A DNA stretch of 64,000 bases from Drechslerella dactyloides (GCA_020064725.1 JAGTWJ010000003.1:124001-188000); one strand, 5' to 3'. Counted from the stretch's first letter, positions 13,622 through 26,808 are shown. The notes: generated by a model not told the origin, from the sequence alone. Translations and numbers: made by a program.

Positions 13622-14968
13622 TTAGTTTTAATAAGATCTTTGGTTCCAGGAGTTCAGGTTTCTTTAATACTATCCTTTTCACACATTCTATCTCTATCAC
13701 TAGCGCATCTCCGTTCACCTTTATGGTTCTGCACATTCTTTCTCTCTTTCTATGAACACTAATAGCTTCGGATCTTCGAACTTTTGTTTTTCGGGGCGTT
13801 TTCTGCCCCATTTACCGGACCTTACGGATAGAATATGGAGATATGTTATTCTCGCGGTGTGTACGTTATGATTATGACTAGTTATACTGAATATCGAAGG
13901 GCTGGAGCAACAGCCTATATTATATAACCGAATATGAAGCGTGCAATCATGAAGAGGTTGATTTAGTCCGTAGTTATTTAGTGATGATGTCATGGTCAAT
14001 ATCAGAGCTGGCCTCAGTCACGGTTGTGGAACCGATCAAAACTCGGGACTCTCCGATATCATGATACACCTAATAACAGCGGGCTGGCTTCGCGAGACAT
14101 GTCGGCAACCGATACGCGTATGCGCTGAGTGTAAAAATCAGTAAATTGTTCCATGAGACAATCTTAAAATTTCCCTGACGTTCGGAATGGGCCTCCGGGC
14201 CGCATATCTGAAACAGATTGTGGAACTTCGGCCCGTTGTTCGATCGAAACAGGCACACAATAGCGATAGAAGTGGCAACACGAGCCAACGCTAGCGCCTG
14301 GAACGGATTTCACTTCATCTATATCCCAGCTAACGGCCTCTGGTCTATTCTGCATCGGTCAGCGTTTTGGCTATAATTTCCAGAACTCCAAAACCTCGGT
14401 CGATCTAGCAGTTTGTGTCCAGATTTTATTTGATGGACTGGGTTTCTGCTCCCGACAGAGAGCAGATCACAGGACTACGCTCGGTCCGGATTGCGAAGTC
14501 TCCCGATATGGCGAAAGCCTTGTCCAACTAATACATGGCAGCAGACTCACTATATTGGCAGATATTAAGACCAATGTGACCACATGACAAGCTGTTTCTG
14601 ATGTTCTTGCAAAGGATGTTTCGTCGTGGGTTCTCGTTATCGTACCGCTGTCCCGGCGATATTGATATTCGTGCGGTCTCCAAGCATGTGAGGCAGTTTC
14701 TGATACCTGCCAATTATCTTGGGTCGACCTTGGTTGTTCTCTTCGCCCATTTTCTGGAAATTCACTGGGAAGATCTGCCATGCTTAAGAAATAAAGACGC
14801 CCCGGATATCCTTGTAGCCATCTTGGCTCCTTCCTCTGATCGAGCGTTAGAGCAGAACCTTGGTCCTGGGGCAATGCACATAAAAACTAAAGTCCACCTC
14901 GCTATACTTCGATCTCGAATCTAAACTACCGACCAGCTTGAAGTTCATTCACTACAATCGTTGCCGAA
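13622..14968. other. Intergenic stretch between two secreted-protein genes
   Basis: About 1.35 kb. The left part is the 3' flank of the WSC gene and the right part the promoter of the GH3 gene. Open frames of up to 135 codons occur on both strands but carry no recognisable motif. Confidence 0.55.
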
Positions 14969-17900
14969 ATGTTACCATCGACTGTTCTTCTGGCTTATGG
15001 GGTCCTGCCAACGGCATTCGCTCAGTCCACCCTCAACTGGGATACAGCCTACACAAAAGCGACCGCATTGTTGGGAAGACTCACGACGCAGCAGAAAGTC
15101 AATGTGGTTACTGGCGTTGGATGGCAAAAGGGTCCTTGCGTTGGAAACATAGCAGCTATCAGTGGCGTCAGCTTCCCTGGTATGTCCGTCCGTGCAAACT
15201 CTTGAACTGTAGAATTTGGATCACCTGCTAGTTTTCCGACATAGCATACTGCATGAGCTCTGCTGGTTTCAATATGTCTCGTTTATGGGAGCCAGAGGGC
15301 TGGATCACGATACCTAGTCACAACTTGTATTGATATCTATGTTACAGGCCTTTGCTTACAAGATGGACCTGTGGGAGTAAGATACGCTACCGGAGTTACG
15401 GCGTTTCCGGCGGCTATTCATCTGGTGAGTCGCCAGAGAAGCTTCGGGTCTTGCAATTATACGAAAAGGGAAAGGACGCGCTGGGCAGCCGATACTAACG
15501 AGAGTCATGCACAGGGGAGTACCTGGGATAGAGACTTGATGCGGCAACAAGGGATTGCTATGGGTCAAGAGTTCAAAGCAAAGGGCATCAATATCGCACT
15601 CGCACCTGTGTCTGGTGCCCTGGGGAAAATTCCAAATGTGAATTGTTATTCCATTCGACTATCAGTCTTAAGGAGAAAAGTTGAAGCAGAATGCTAAAAG
15701 TAAGAAAATAAACAGGCTGGTCGCAATTGGGAGGGTTATAGCAACGATCCGTATCTTGCAGGTGCTGGCATGACAGAAGTTATTACCGGCATACAGAGTG
15801 TCGGCGTACAAGCATGCGCAAAACACTACAGTAAGCAATTAGAATCTTTTCCAGAACTATTGACCCTTTCGCACAGCATCGATTCAGTCTATCGAATATA
15901 TACTCACGGATTTCATCCAGTCGGGAACGAACAGGAACGCAATAGAGAAACTATGAGTAGCAACATCCCCGATCGAACATTGCATGAGGTAGGAACCAGT
16001 ATACCCAGACAGGTATACATGCACATACATTATATATATACTCAATTTGCAACTCGCCTCATAAAAAAATAGACTACAAATGCTAATATTATAATACGCA
16101 TGTCTGGGCTGTCGCTGGCGACATATCTCTAGCTATACTTGTGGCCGTTCGCAGATGTAAGTGCGGCTTCGCCAGTTTTATAGGGAGTTGCAGGCTTTGA
16201 GCCCTGTTGGCAGCCTATACTGATGCTGAAATCTGATAAATCAATCTGGATAAGGCTGTGCGAGCAAACGTTGCAACATTCATGTGCAGTTACAATAGAA
16301 TAAACAGCACATATGCGTGCCAGAATAACTACGCGCTGAATACGATTCTTAAAGGCGAACTTGGTGAGTACCCCCGTTCCGTGTTAGGTTGCACTTGCAT
16401 TACGCCGTGGAGCAATGAAAATGGCGAAATATTGACGTTTTGATATCCTTGCAGGCTTCAGAGGTCAGGTACTTTCTGACTGGAATGCCAGAACCAGTGT
16501 ATCAGGTGCTACCAGTGGCCTTGATATGAGCATGCCAGGTGATAATTTCGGTGACAATAACTTCGTTTGGGGTATGCTCATTCAAATGTATGATCTACCC
16601 AAAAATAGCAGCCAGCATGTTAATTGGCCGTTTAATTGGGTTCAACAGGGCAAAATCTCTTGAACGCAGTCAACCAGGGCAGTGTCTCCACCTCTCGCCT
16701 CGACAACATGGTCAAGCGAATCTTCACCAGCTGGTATCTTCTTGGCCAAGACCAAAACTATCCGACCGTCAGCTTCAATTCTTGGAACAATAATGGTGGT
16801 GGCGACGTATCGGGCGACCATAAGAACCTCGCAAGAACCGTTGCTGGCGATGGAATTGTCCTGCTCAAGAATGTTAACAATGCATTACCTTTAAACAAGC
16901 CAGCTTCGCTTGTAGTCGTTGGAAGAGACTCTATCAACAATCCCAGTGGCATTAACTCCTGCACTGACCGAGCTTGCAATGACGGAACCCTTGCCATGGT
17001 GAGCTAGTTGAGCTTATCCAATCATTTATTTCTGTGGCTTTTAATATTCCGAAATGACACTTACATATCTCTCTTTACAATTTTTCTTCAACAGGGATGG
17101 GGCTCTGGAACTACCAATTTCCCATATTTGGTCGATCCTCTTACTGCAATCAGGGCCCAAGCCCAGGTTGATGGTACGAACGTTGTAACTTCAACAACAG
17201 ACAACGCATCGCAGGGAGCTTCTGCTGCTCAATCCGCCGCCACGGCACTGGTCTTTATCAATGCTAATTCTGGCGAAGGTAAGTTACACCTACAGTAGCC
17301 CAAGACATATGTGTGGAGCTTACTTCGCCATGCATGTAGGGTATCTTACCGTCCAGGGAAATGCTGGGGACAGGAATAACCTCGATCCATGGAATGGGGG
17401 GAACGACTTGGTAAAGGCCGTTGCCGCGGTAAATCAGAAAACCATTGTCATCATCCACTCGGTTGGCCCGATAATCTTGGAACAATTCGTTAGCCTCCCC
17501 AATGTCGTGGCAGTAGTTTGGGCTGGTCTTCCGGGTCAAGAAAGTGGCAACGGTCTTGTGGACGTGCTTTACGGTAGCAAGGCTCCAGGGGGCAAACTTC
17601 CATTCACAATTGCAAAATCCGCTAGTGATTATGGCACAAGTATTGTCTGCGGTGATGACAATTTCTCCGAAGGTCTTTATATCGACTATCGGCGGTTTGA
17701 CTCCCAAGGGATCAGTCCCCGATACGAGTTTGGATTCGGTCTCTGTAAGTCTTTAGAAGTTGACCCATACAACATTTCCGATCTCTACGCATACATCGAT
17801 ATATATTTGACAAGAGCTAATCTAGGTTGATAAACCAAGCCTACACTACATTCTCGTACACAAACCTCGCAATCTCATATACAAGCGCCACTACTGGACC

Positions 17901-18695
17901 AATAACATCAACTTCAAATGCTCCTGGTGGTTACCCAGCTCTTTATGAGCCAGTTGCGACGATTACGGCTCGGGTAACTAACACAGGTAGTGTCACTGGC
18001 GCAGAGGTGGCCCAGCTTTATATTGGTCTGCCATCTACCGCGCCATCCACGCCACCGAAACAACTTCGTGGGTTCCAAAAACTAAAGCTCGCAGCGGGCG
18101 CTTCCGGAACGGTCACTTTTGTTCTCAAGCGCAAGGACCTTGCATATTGGGATGTTTCGAGGCAGCTCTGGGTAGTCCCCACTGGTAATTTCGTCCTCTA
18201 TGTTGGTTCAAGCTCCAGAGATATCAGATTGCAAGGTACAATGGGCCCTGGTGGTAGCACTACAACGACCATTGGAGGCTCAGGTCCTTCAAGTACCACG
18301 ACGACTTCATCCTCAACGACTTCACCCTCAACGACTTCACGTACAACAACCTCTCCGTCGTCTACACGGTCTGCAACTACAACCACACGCACAACCACTA
18401 CTTCGTCAAGAACGACTACTACAACTTCCTCACGCACTACGACTCCGACAACGATGACTACGACATCTCCTCCCATTGGCGGACCGATGCAAAGTAAGTG
18501 GGGCCAGTGTGGCGGTATTGGCTTTACGGTAAGTCACCAAAACTCTCCCATGCATAAGAAGCGTAGCAGCTTTCCAGAGTCCTCTATCCGCGAACAAGGC
18601 AGATGCTAAAGCTATTCTTTCCGCAGGGACCAACAATTTGCTCTCCGGCCGCGTCGTGCTCCACGTTGAATCCTTATTACGCTCAATGCTTATAA
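14969..18695 (+). CDS. Secreted GH3 beta-glucosidase with C-terminal CBM1 cellulose-binding module
   Basis: Predicted extracellular beta-glucosidase, releasing glucose from cellobiose and cello-oligosaccharides. Thirteen exons join in frame: 14969-15179, 15348-15424, 15515-15637, 15716-15830, 15921-15988, 16133-16156, 16255-16363, 16455-16571, 16649-16998, 17095-17278, 17340-17744, 17840-18528 and 18627-18695, giving 846 residues. A signal peptide (MLPSTVLLAYGVLPTAFAQ) comes first. GH3 blocks follow in order: LCLQDGPVGVRYA, GRNWEGYSNDPYLAG, KHYIGNEQERNRETMSS, LYLWPFADAVRANVATFMCSYN, and VLSDWNA, whose Asp is the expected nucleophile. The GH3 C-terminal domain follows (GDGIVLLKN, GLPGQESGNGLVDVLYG), then a fibronectin-III-like domain (GAEVAQLYIGLP), a Thr/Ser-rich linker, and a CBM1 (WGQCGGIGFTG .. 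ASCSTLNPYYAQCL) with its four Cys and aromatic residues. No break was found. Twelve introns is a high number for this family. Confidence 0.95.
18270..18475 (+). repeat. Thr/Ser linker coding repeat of the GH3 gene
   Basis: Imperfect repeats near ACGACTTCACCCTCA, then ACNACN-rich sequence, code for a Thr/Ser-rich flexible linker between the fibronectin-III-like domain and the CBM1. Such linkers are usually O-glycosylated. Confidence 0.7.
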
Positions 18696-21600
18696 TCGTG
18701 GACAAAAATGGGCTTTCCATGTATATAGAGCGTATCAAAGAATGGGCAGAATCTCCATTTTTATCAACTGCTGCATTGTTTATAATGATATAGAGAGTAG
18801 GACGGTGTGTCGTTCCCAGCCAGCGACCTTCACCCAGGCCAATAGTTTGGAGTGAACTTCGAAAAAAGGGTTTTTTTTTCAGCGTCCAGCCTACAGAATC
18901 TAGCATACATCTGGTCACAAGATATTCATTGGTGGTACAATCAAACTAGGTTATTATAAATAGAGGAACACGAACGACTGGAAGCCGCCGTGCTTACATT
19001 ATACCGGCAGCCGCAATATGGCCAGTGAAGCTGGAGGCCAGGGACTCGTACGTCAGAAGTACTTGATTTGCAACTTTGGATATTCCAGGTTTGATTTGGT
19101 GTTAGGATTACTGTGGTCCTAACGGTAATGATTGATTCTGGGCCTCTGGTTGTTGAACCTACCGAGCCGTCGACTATACAGCGGCAAGTTTGTTGACGCC
19201 GGATCTTGAATCTTGAACGGTCTGTCGAATTCGACATCTAGCTGAAATGCAGCTGCGAATCATTGGTGCTCGTCTGATAATGCTTTCGCGGATTCTATTG
19301 GTCATGAGTTGACTCTGGCAATCCGGCGTACTGAATGTCAGTTGCCTGAATGCAGAAACTCCACCCTTTCTCTCCTCTCTCAAGCGAGGGCTGACTTCGG
19401 GAATTTGCGTCGACAGCCCAGTAAGGAAGTAGCAACCGGTTGCAAATTCAGCATTAACTATTGCATATTGGTCGATATGTCCCATCGTACTCGGTATCCG
19501 CTATGGAGACTCCGTGTTCATTGAGCACTTTGGACCATATTATTATCATCTGATTACTGAAGTATGTGTAGATCAAGAAATATACCCTAGTTTTACTCTC
19601 ACAGCGCACCGAGTGAGATGATCTTTCTTCCTAAGCAAACTCCAAATCAGATCTCCAAAGCTGGAGCGAAAACCCGACTAACTAAGCCCCATCCGGAATT
19701 TCGGGTAACAAGGACGGACTAGTTTCGGGAGGATGGACGGCCGATTTGAGCCATCTGTACTTGGCTAACTGGCGCATGCCCTTACAGCATGTCATTCGGC
19801 TGGCTCCAATTATCCAAGAGCCGTCCACATCTCTGCGAGGTCAACGCAACTGATTTTGGTGAAAGGTTCGAGACATTGTCAATACATGATGCATGATATC
19901 ATATGGACCTTTTAATACGCACCTCGAGGGCCGGACGCCCGACGCAGAGTGCGCTTCCTGCATAACACACGCAAGGAGAGAAACAAGGGATCATTCGAGC
20001 CAATCGAATCGGCGCCTCGGCTTATTTTCCAGACTAGAGCTGATACAAGATGCAATCTAGATTCATGATTTATCTCCGGTACGATTTAGAGGGAAATCGA
20101 TGTACTATTTCAGTGCACTGCACTGCCTCAGAAACCTGCCTGGGCAGTTGTTTTTTGGGGAGTTTAATTGGCCTTAGCCAAGTAGCTAGACCAAGTAAAT
20201 TTCTGTATTGGTCGCTGCTCCTCTATAATTAGGAGTACGAGATCTTCAGCTTGAGGATATCGGATATATTTGGCCAGCGGTTCAAGATCAAATTATTTCT
20301 GATTTCAATCATGTCGACAAGCTTTGGGAGTTGGTACCAAAGGCTTTTATCAAATCGCGTTCGGAAGATACAATCCCTGAAAGCGGCACGCGCACCAAAA
20401 AGCTGCCAACCCAAGCGTTGGGACCTATTCTCTTTCAAGCCTCCGTTCTTGGTAATTTGCAACTCAACTGTCTGTTTTGGGAGGTTCAGCGAGCAGCCGC
20501 CGCAGCCGTGGCGTTGAAGTCGCGTCATTGGCAACGCTGTCCTATGCATGCATCTACTCCAGTGCGACTTGCACGGAAGTAGTTCAGCTATCAACTAAAC
20601 CATTCTCGACCCGGTCCCATCTGACTTGGAATAGCCGTCTGTCCTTTTCTGCACGGACAGATTGGTCTCCCTCCTTATCTCTTCAAGTAACCGTAGGCAA
20701 AACCGCGGCCTTAGCACCCATTCTGAGGATTGGATTGTAATTCCTGCGTAGCTTGGAAAATTGGCCCTTTGCGCTGTGTGTCCTCTCGGGGATCATGGGT
20801 CTGAACCTGTTTCGTAGCTCCCTAGATGGGTTTCATACTTAAGCTAGGCTGTCGTCGCTACCACTCTACAACCTGCTCGCTAAATTGTCCATCGCCCTCA
20901 TCTCGATCGAAATAAAGTAACAGCCCTTGTCTCCTGCTGACTCAGTGCTGATTTTCACATCATGGTATGTCGGTGCATGATCTTCCATACGGCTTCTTGT
21001 TGGTCCACGTGAATCTAATCGATATCAATGTTGTAGGTTCGGTCAAGTGGGCGCCCTCCCAGCCCCCCAGATTCCACTTGGAGCCTCAAAAAAGCCCTGA
21101 ATTCACGGAGCCAACATTGCTCCCGCCATCAACAGCAAGGTTCCGTAGGCAGCGAGTCGCACTGGTTGCGATTTGGGAGCTTGGAAGAAATCGAAGGAGA
21201 AACAATTTCCCTCCCGAAACCTCAATTACGCCGCTCGGGTCGGTATTCCTGGATTTTCGGAATTTTCGCGTGTAGGCCATGGAGGACGAAAGTGTTGGGC
21301 CGAACAGGTTTGAGAGATCCAGAGAAGGCACATTAGCAAACACCCTCGCAGTCGTGATCGTTTACTGCGGCATGCATGGTCAAGGGTTCTGATACCCGAG
21401 TATTCGGGTTCTGCAAGGTAAAGATTCTTCTGCACTTAACCATTGCAGAGCATGGAACAGCTTATTGATAAAATGCGATACAGTTAAATTGGTTTTGGGC
21501 GTCGAGATTCAATGCACTTTTCATTTGGCCTTGATGACCATGGCCATGGCGTCGGGTTTTTTGTTGCCACGGTTATCTTCTGCGTGCGTGGCGTTCATGG

Positions 21601-21817
21601 GTTGGTGTTAGGGGTACTTCAAATTCAGCTGACGGCCAAGACGAGATATGATATGACGATTCGGTGCGCATGTCTGGAATAGATACGCGCCCGTAGAGAT
21701 GTACACAGTGTACGACTGACGACTTATGTTCACAATTAATTCATGCACATACTCATCAGTATGGACTTGCATAAATATAGAGCAATGTTAACGACCAAAT
21801 GACTTTCCGATATCGAT
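18696..21817. other. Gene-free stretch
   Basis: About 3.1 kb. Frames of up to 121 codons occur on both strands around 20.2-20.7 kb and 20.97-21.34 kb, without a recognisable domain. An ATG directly followed by a GTATGT donor-like site at about 20961 raised the possibility of a gene with a one-codon first exon, but the downstream frame has no family signature. Confidence 0.5.
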
Positions 21818-22727
21818 CTAGATTTTCGGCAAACTACCAGAATTCAGTTCGCCCAGCTCCCAGATGATATTTTCTCTGGCCCTGTCTTCTATATCCTTCG
21901 CTCTCGCCATAATATTTTCACTGGTTAGACTGATGAAAATGCTTTCTCTTTTCAGGAATCTTTCGAGAATATCGATTCTTCCTTTCCTATAGTCATCGAT
22001 GGAATACTGGATATATTCTCTCCTGATACTGTCTGCGTAAACTTGATAGACCTCTCTGGTAGATCCAAGTATAGCTAGGTCGAGATCGAGAAAGTACGAT
22101 ACCAGATCTGGTGAGATCAATTCCCTCGCCTCAACTGGGGTCGGTCTGGTATGCGATATCGTGCGCTCAATCAGGTAAGAGACTGACGACTTGTAGGTAC
22201 CCTAGGTTTCCATATGATTGATATAAGTGAGAAGCCATTAATTGATTATAAAGTCCAATGCTTAGCTTAGCAGATGCGCGACATGATGTCATACCAATGT
22301 ACTCGGGTGTCCTGATACAAAAGTTTCCCAAGCATTAATGCTTTGGGTTTCGTTATCCTTCGCCATCGGCTCGTAAACTACGCGAAAACGGAGCGAGAAA
22401 CTATATTAGGACAAGACCACAAACTTCCAATATCGCACACTTAGAGCATCTGAAGATCTCAAGGAGAATTTGTCTCAAACCATAATCGTGCCACCATATC
22501 GCAAACTTTATACATCGCTTCTCGAAGTCGGTCAACTCGAGCTCATGGTTGAGAATGTCATCATCCAATCTGTCCAGCATAAAGACTACATGTGTACCAT
22601 TGTGGTAGGCCCGATGTGGTTGACTATACGCGTCTGCCATAGCACGCGCATGTCGGTAAGGGTTACTTACTCCGCAAGATTGTAGCAAGTCGCTGTAGCG
22701 ATCGAGAAGAGTTTCGCGATCCGCCAT
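21818..22727 (-). CDS. HD-superfamily metal-dependent phosphohydrolase (COG4339-like)
   Basis: Predicted small cytosolic metal-dependent phosphohydrolase of unknown substrate. Three exons, 22727-22481, 22377-22295 and 22189-21818, join in frame to 233 residues, close to the usual length of this family. The diagnostic blocks are YSQPHRAYHNGTHV (first metal-ligand His), FAIWWHDYVYEPMAKDNE (HD motif plus the family's VYDP..KDNE block), and SYFLDLDLAILGSTREVYQVYADSIRREY with a downstream GR..ILERFL block, all in the order seen in bacterial and fungal members. The first ATG (before ADRETLL) is preferred over an upstream GTG. The first intron opens with GTTTGA, a weaker donor. Bacterial homologues are common; the introns show this copy is settled in the eukaryotic genome. 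Confidence 0.85.
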
Positions 22728-24040
22728 CACGTATCCCAGTTTATGATCTTAGCCCCTTCGTTACGACGGGAGGCCAGGCCGGACGTTGGCGAGGGGTTTG
22801 AAAGTCGGTTTGGTCTTGGCAGCTTCGAAAGTATCACCGTGCACAATTACGTAAGGCGGCTACTTCCATAGTATGATCTTACTAATCTCCAGGCCAGAAC
22901 TTGTCCGTGCACGACTTTACACAATGCAACACGGAGTGTCTGGGGTGGCCTTGCTAAACAAGTAGGCAACTGCAGAGCTATACTAGTCGCTTATAAATAT
23001 CTAAGTAAGAAATCAGTGGTAAGGCCACATATTAATGAATAACGGATGCCTGGTCCCCCTGGAATGAAGATTGGCTCGCATAGTCGTATATACATGCCCC
23101 CAAAACTCTCAAGATGTTCATATTAATTATTGATATTTGCTCTCGTATACGTAACTAAGCCGGTTCCGACGGCAAAGTTTCGCGTAGCAGATGTCTTCAA
23201 TATCCGCATACCACCTGCGATTGCACACTGTACCAATCAATATCGATAACTTATGCGCCAAGAAAATTCGGTATATTCCGTCGTCCCACGATTAATCAAC
23301 CGAGATGATATAGTTACCAGTCAACTTCCCGGCCTTACAAATATATTTTTAATTTAAACTGCTGGTTTTGGTTTCACAATTTGAATACAGGCTTCGGTCG
23401 CTGAATAACGTACGTCTTGATAATTCATTACATAAGGACTAAATATCCTGTGTCTTCGAGGTTCCTGCTCACTTGGTAAGTTACTTGCCCCGAGCGCGGA
23501 TGAAGCCGGTTTCTTGGTCTGCCTTGGCGCGTTTCTCATAGCAGCGGACACCGGGTTTCACCAGATTCTCGGGTTAGCTATGTTTCAACTCCAATTGATA
23601 TTGTTCTTAAAAAAACTACACAGTCGACTTCGGATGATTTGTATCAGTCCGGTAAGGAATTCGGTTAAGGTATCAGAGATTCTGGTAATAGAAACGTTGG
23701 GGTCGCACAGCTTCAGTCTCAAAACGCATTCTATATAACAGCGCATGTAACCGCCCCAGAGAACCCATAAGCGTGATCTTACAATTGTCAGCTTAATTCA
23801 CAATTCCCCACTGCAGTGCAGATCAATCTTATAGACGTCGTTCGATACACGTCGAAAACTCCCAAAGCCTTTGGCCATCATTCATATTCTCTAAAACGTT
23901 GTCTCTATCACAGTAATTCAACGATCTTTCCAGCCATTCCGTATCATCAGAGCGTATACGTAGATCGTTGCGCTTCGACCAGATAACGAAGCTATAGTCT
24001 ATCCACTGGCGTACTTGGAACTCATTAGTCTCCGACAACA
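22728..24040. other. Intergenic stretch between divergent genes
   Basis: About 1.3 kb, AT-rich in the middle (about 22980-23350). It should contain the promoters of the HD phosphohydrolase (leftward) and of the YRIIGND protein (rightward). No gene is recognised; a minus-strand frame at 23829-24071 overlaps the next gene and has no motif. Confidence 0.5.
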
Positions 24041-25886
24041 ATGCAGCCGACACACCATGATGTTGAGTCATCGACCTCTCCCCTGGTCAGCAATAAAGAC
24101 CAAGACTCACAGAGGGATACGCTTGTATTGTATCGCATTATTGGTAACGACCTCCCTCTTCGGCAAATACCTGGTCAGACCGCCCAGAATCTGCGGTTTC
24201 TTCTCAGACATGAAAGCGATTTCTCAACGCTGCCGCCTATAGGCCCCGACTCTGCAAGCCATTATCACGTAACCGAGAGACCTGACCGTCGTCAAAATGC
24301 CACCATCCTAAATGTCGCTGCAGCTGGTCTGAAGGTCGACAAATATTTCGTATTGAATCGCATTGCTGATAAAGCTGTCGTCAACATTACCATCGGAATA
24401 CTCACCGAGAATGGAGTCCCTTCAACTCATATCTTAATTATACCGTTCGATCCGGATGAGTATGAACGCCAAAACTTCCAGTCAAATAGCGTGCTCGACG
24501 GCATCCTCGGACAGGATCAAAGCACAGGCAATACGAGCTGCATCCCCAGTCTTGTAGAAGTAGTCGACAGCTTTGTAGCGCAAAAGAAGGATTTGGAAGC
24601 AAAGATAGAGTCAACCAGCAGTTGGAGGGTAAAGTCCGGATTAGCTCTGAGGAAACGAATTCTCTATGGGGACTTTCTGAAGCAGCTCCATGCATTGGAC
24701 TTTGCGTATCAGGACAAGACGCTCTACGCCATGAACAATGTAAGTGCAACAGATACACAAAGCCCGATGAAAATACAACATGTTATAGTTACTAAAGCAG
24801 ATGTTTTTGAAGAACGGCGGACGCAACGTAGCCCTCAGCCATGGTCGCTCACTACCTCGAGCGCGCTGGATTCTTCCTCTGGACGGTGACTGTTTCTTTG
24901 CTCCGACAGCCATGCAATCTCTTGTCACGAGACTCTCAACGTTAGGGGAAGGTAGCCATGCCAGCCGCTATGTCGTTGTGCCTACAGCTCGCCTATCCGA
25001 AAACAAAGATATTTTCCCTCGAAGCTCGAGCAATAATTCTTCCGGATCAGTCGATGAAAGCGACAGCTCAACATTTACCGCAACTAAGATTCAAGATCCG
25101 GAAAATTTCGGCGACGATTCTGATCCGGCTCCCGAAGCTCTAGAAGAGCCCCAAATTGGTTTCCGATACGACGCAACTCAGGCATTCGCTGACAGGATGC
25201 GCTATGGCAGACGGAGTAAGCTTGAGCTGTTATGGCGACTTGGTGCTATTCCCTACTCGGATGGTATCGATAGAAAAAAGCTTCCATGGGAGCGACAAGA
25301 CCGGAAAACTCTTACTAAAGCAACCTGGGGGTCGATTCCAGGCTTGAATTGGGGTAACACAAATTCCGCCAACCGCCAGCGTCCGGGATGGCCCCAAGTC
25401 GTGAATCCAGAACGTGGCTCATCTGCTTTTATGAGTGCGGGATGGGTTTACCGACTAGTCTCTGGTGACAAGTCACAGAAGGCGCACAGGAACCAGTCGA
25501 GAAACGGAGAAAACGTGAGTCGAATGTTCGCGGTTATCTCCTTCCTCGAAGACCTAGACGAAAGAGTGGCCCGGAGGGCTGAGCCAGGGCTGGCCGACAG
25601 GTCAATTGTCAGATGCCGGCAATTCGATGGAGAAAACGAAGAGCGCGCGCGGAGCTTTCAAGCTCTGGCGGATAGTCTATTCACGGATGACGCGCTCCTG
25701 GGGGGCAATGAACGTCCCGTGCCCCAGTTTCAGTCGATAAGCCTCTCCAGCCTCGCTACGGATGCGCATGCAATTGTTACCAGCTCTGATTTCCTTCTAC
25801 TTAGCGCCTGCTGCACCCTTTTTTATTTAATATATATGTACGTACTCCGACCAAAATTTAGCAAGCGAAAGGTTGTTACCCGGTAG
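24041..25886 (+). CDS. YRIIGNDLP-motif protein, glycosyltransferase-like, with C-terminal membrane anchor
   Basis: Two exons, 24041-24739 and 24801-25886, joined by a 61-nt phase-0 intron, encode 594 residues. The N-terminal part carries VLYRIIGNDLPLR, followed by QTAQNLRFLLRHES and VDKYFVLNRIAD. Exon 2 begins with a block containing ARWILPLDGDCFF, reminiscent of an Asp-x-Asp sugar-nucleotide site in glycosyltransferase-fold proteins, then a Ser/Asp-rich insert, GFRYDATQAFADRMRYG, and SSAFMSAGWVYRLVSG. A hydrophobic segment near residues 565-585 (FLLLSACCTLFYLIYMYVL) followed by a basic tail suggests a single C-terminal membrane anchor. I recognise this as a conserved fungal family, but no function is established to my knowledge. 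The glycosyltransferase idea is inference. The N-terminus lacks a signal peptide, so an upstream exon may be missing. Confidence 0.75.
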
Positions 25887-26768
25887 TTATAATGAATTCA
25901 TCATAATATGCGTATATTGTCTCGCAAGCCAGACGCCTTCTCCGTAAAGTATAATCGACAAAGGACTAGAAGCGCGAGAATTTGTATATATACGTGTATC
26001 TAGCCACCAATATCATCTTAACCATGCCAAGCGATATCCGTGTCCCCAGAGAATATTCATGCCATGCGAAATCAGAAACTTTGTCTCATGGCCTAAACGC
26101 AGAATGCGAAGGGGAGATGCATCTAGATGTAAAGTTAAAGGATTGTCAGAGCCAATTGACTCTTGAGCTGCCCGACTGACTACCTGGCGAGTCGACTAAC
26201 CCAGTGGTCATCGGGATGCGTGCTCCCCGAGTGCGGTCTGTTTCTACTTTTGACATGGCCATATATGCATATGGACATCAAGCGGAGAATGCTAACTTTG
26301 GATACCGACATTATTCACTTTGCTAGTTGATGGCGAGCATCAGCATGTCAGCACTAGCTCAGTGGTACTGGTGCACGCCCGGGTTAGCTTTTAAAAGCTT
26401 TTGAGCCTTCCAGCTTAGATCCCACCTGCTGCAGAGCCGAGCATATCTGGCGGGCAGCTAATTCAACAAGTCTTATCTCATTAACAATGACTGTCTCGAC
26501 GCTGCGATCCCTCTCGGTAAGCAGCGAGAGCCGGAAGCCGCTAGGTTCGTGTGTACTACATACGAGTGGCTGGATCTATCGAATCCGTCAGGGAAATTAT
26601 TTTGTTGTTGCTTAGTCAGCCAAGTGTTGACAACTCAGCTGGCCAGAACGAAAACGCTGACAACACACTTATTAAGCATATTTTGTCTGGCCTTTAGTCC
26701 GGCCCGGCTTCAGGCAGTGACTCCGTCGCCTTCGCCGGCCCCTCCTGAAGGCCTGAATTTGATTTATT

Positions 26769-26808
26769 TATAATTAATTTTCATCGATTATTTTTTATAA
26801 TTAATTTT
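26769..26808. repeat. Direct repeat of an AT-rich 14-mer
   Basis: TTATAATTAATTTT occurs twice, separated by 12 bp. It adjoins a TATG/TGTG-rich microsatellite on the right. Confidence 0.6.

Noticed and set aside
18198..18476. Val-rich minus-strand frame
   Set aside because: It is the reverse reading of the Thr/Ser linker of the GH3 gene.
20961..21343. ATG plus GTATGT donor, with a downstream frame vaguely like histone H3 (RFRRQRVAL)
   Set aside because: Only a few residues match the HRYRPGTVAL block and the rest of the histone fold is absent in every frame, so chance similarity is more likely.
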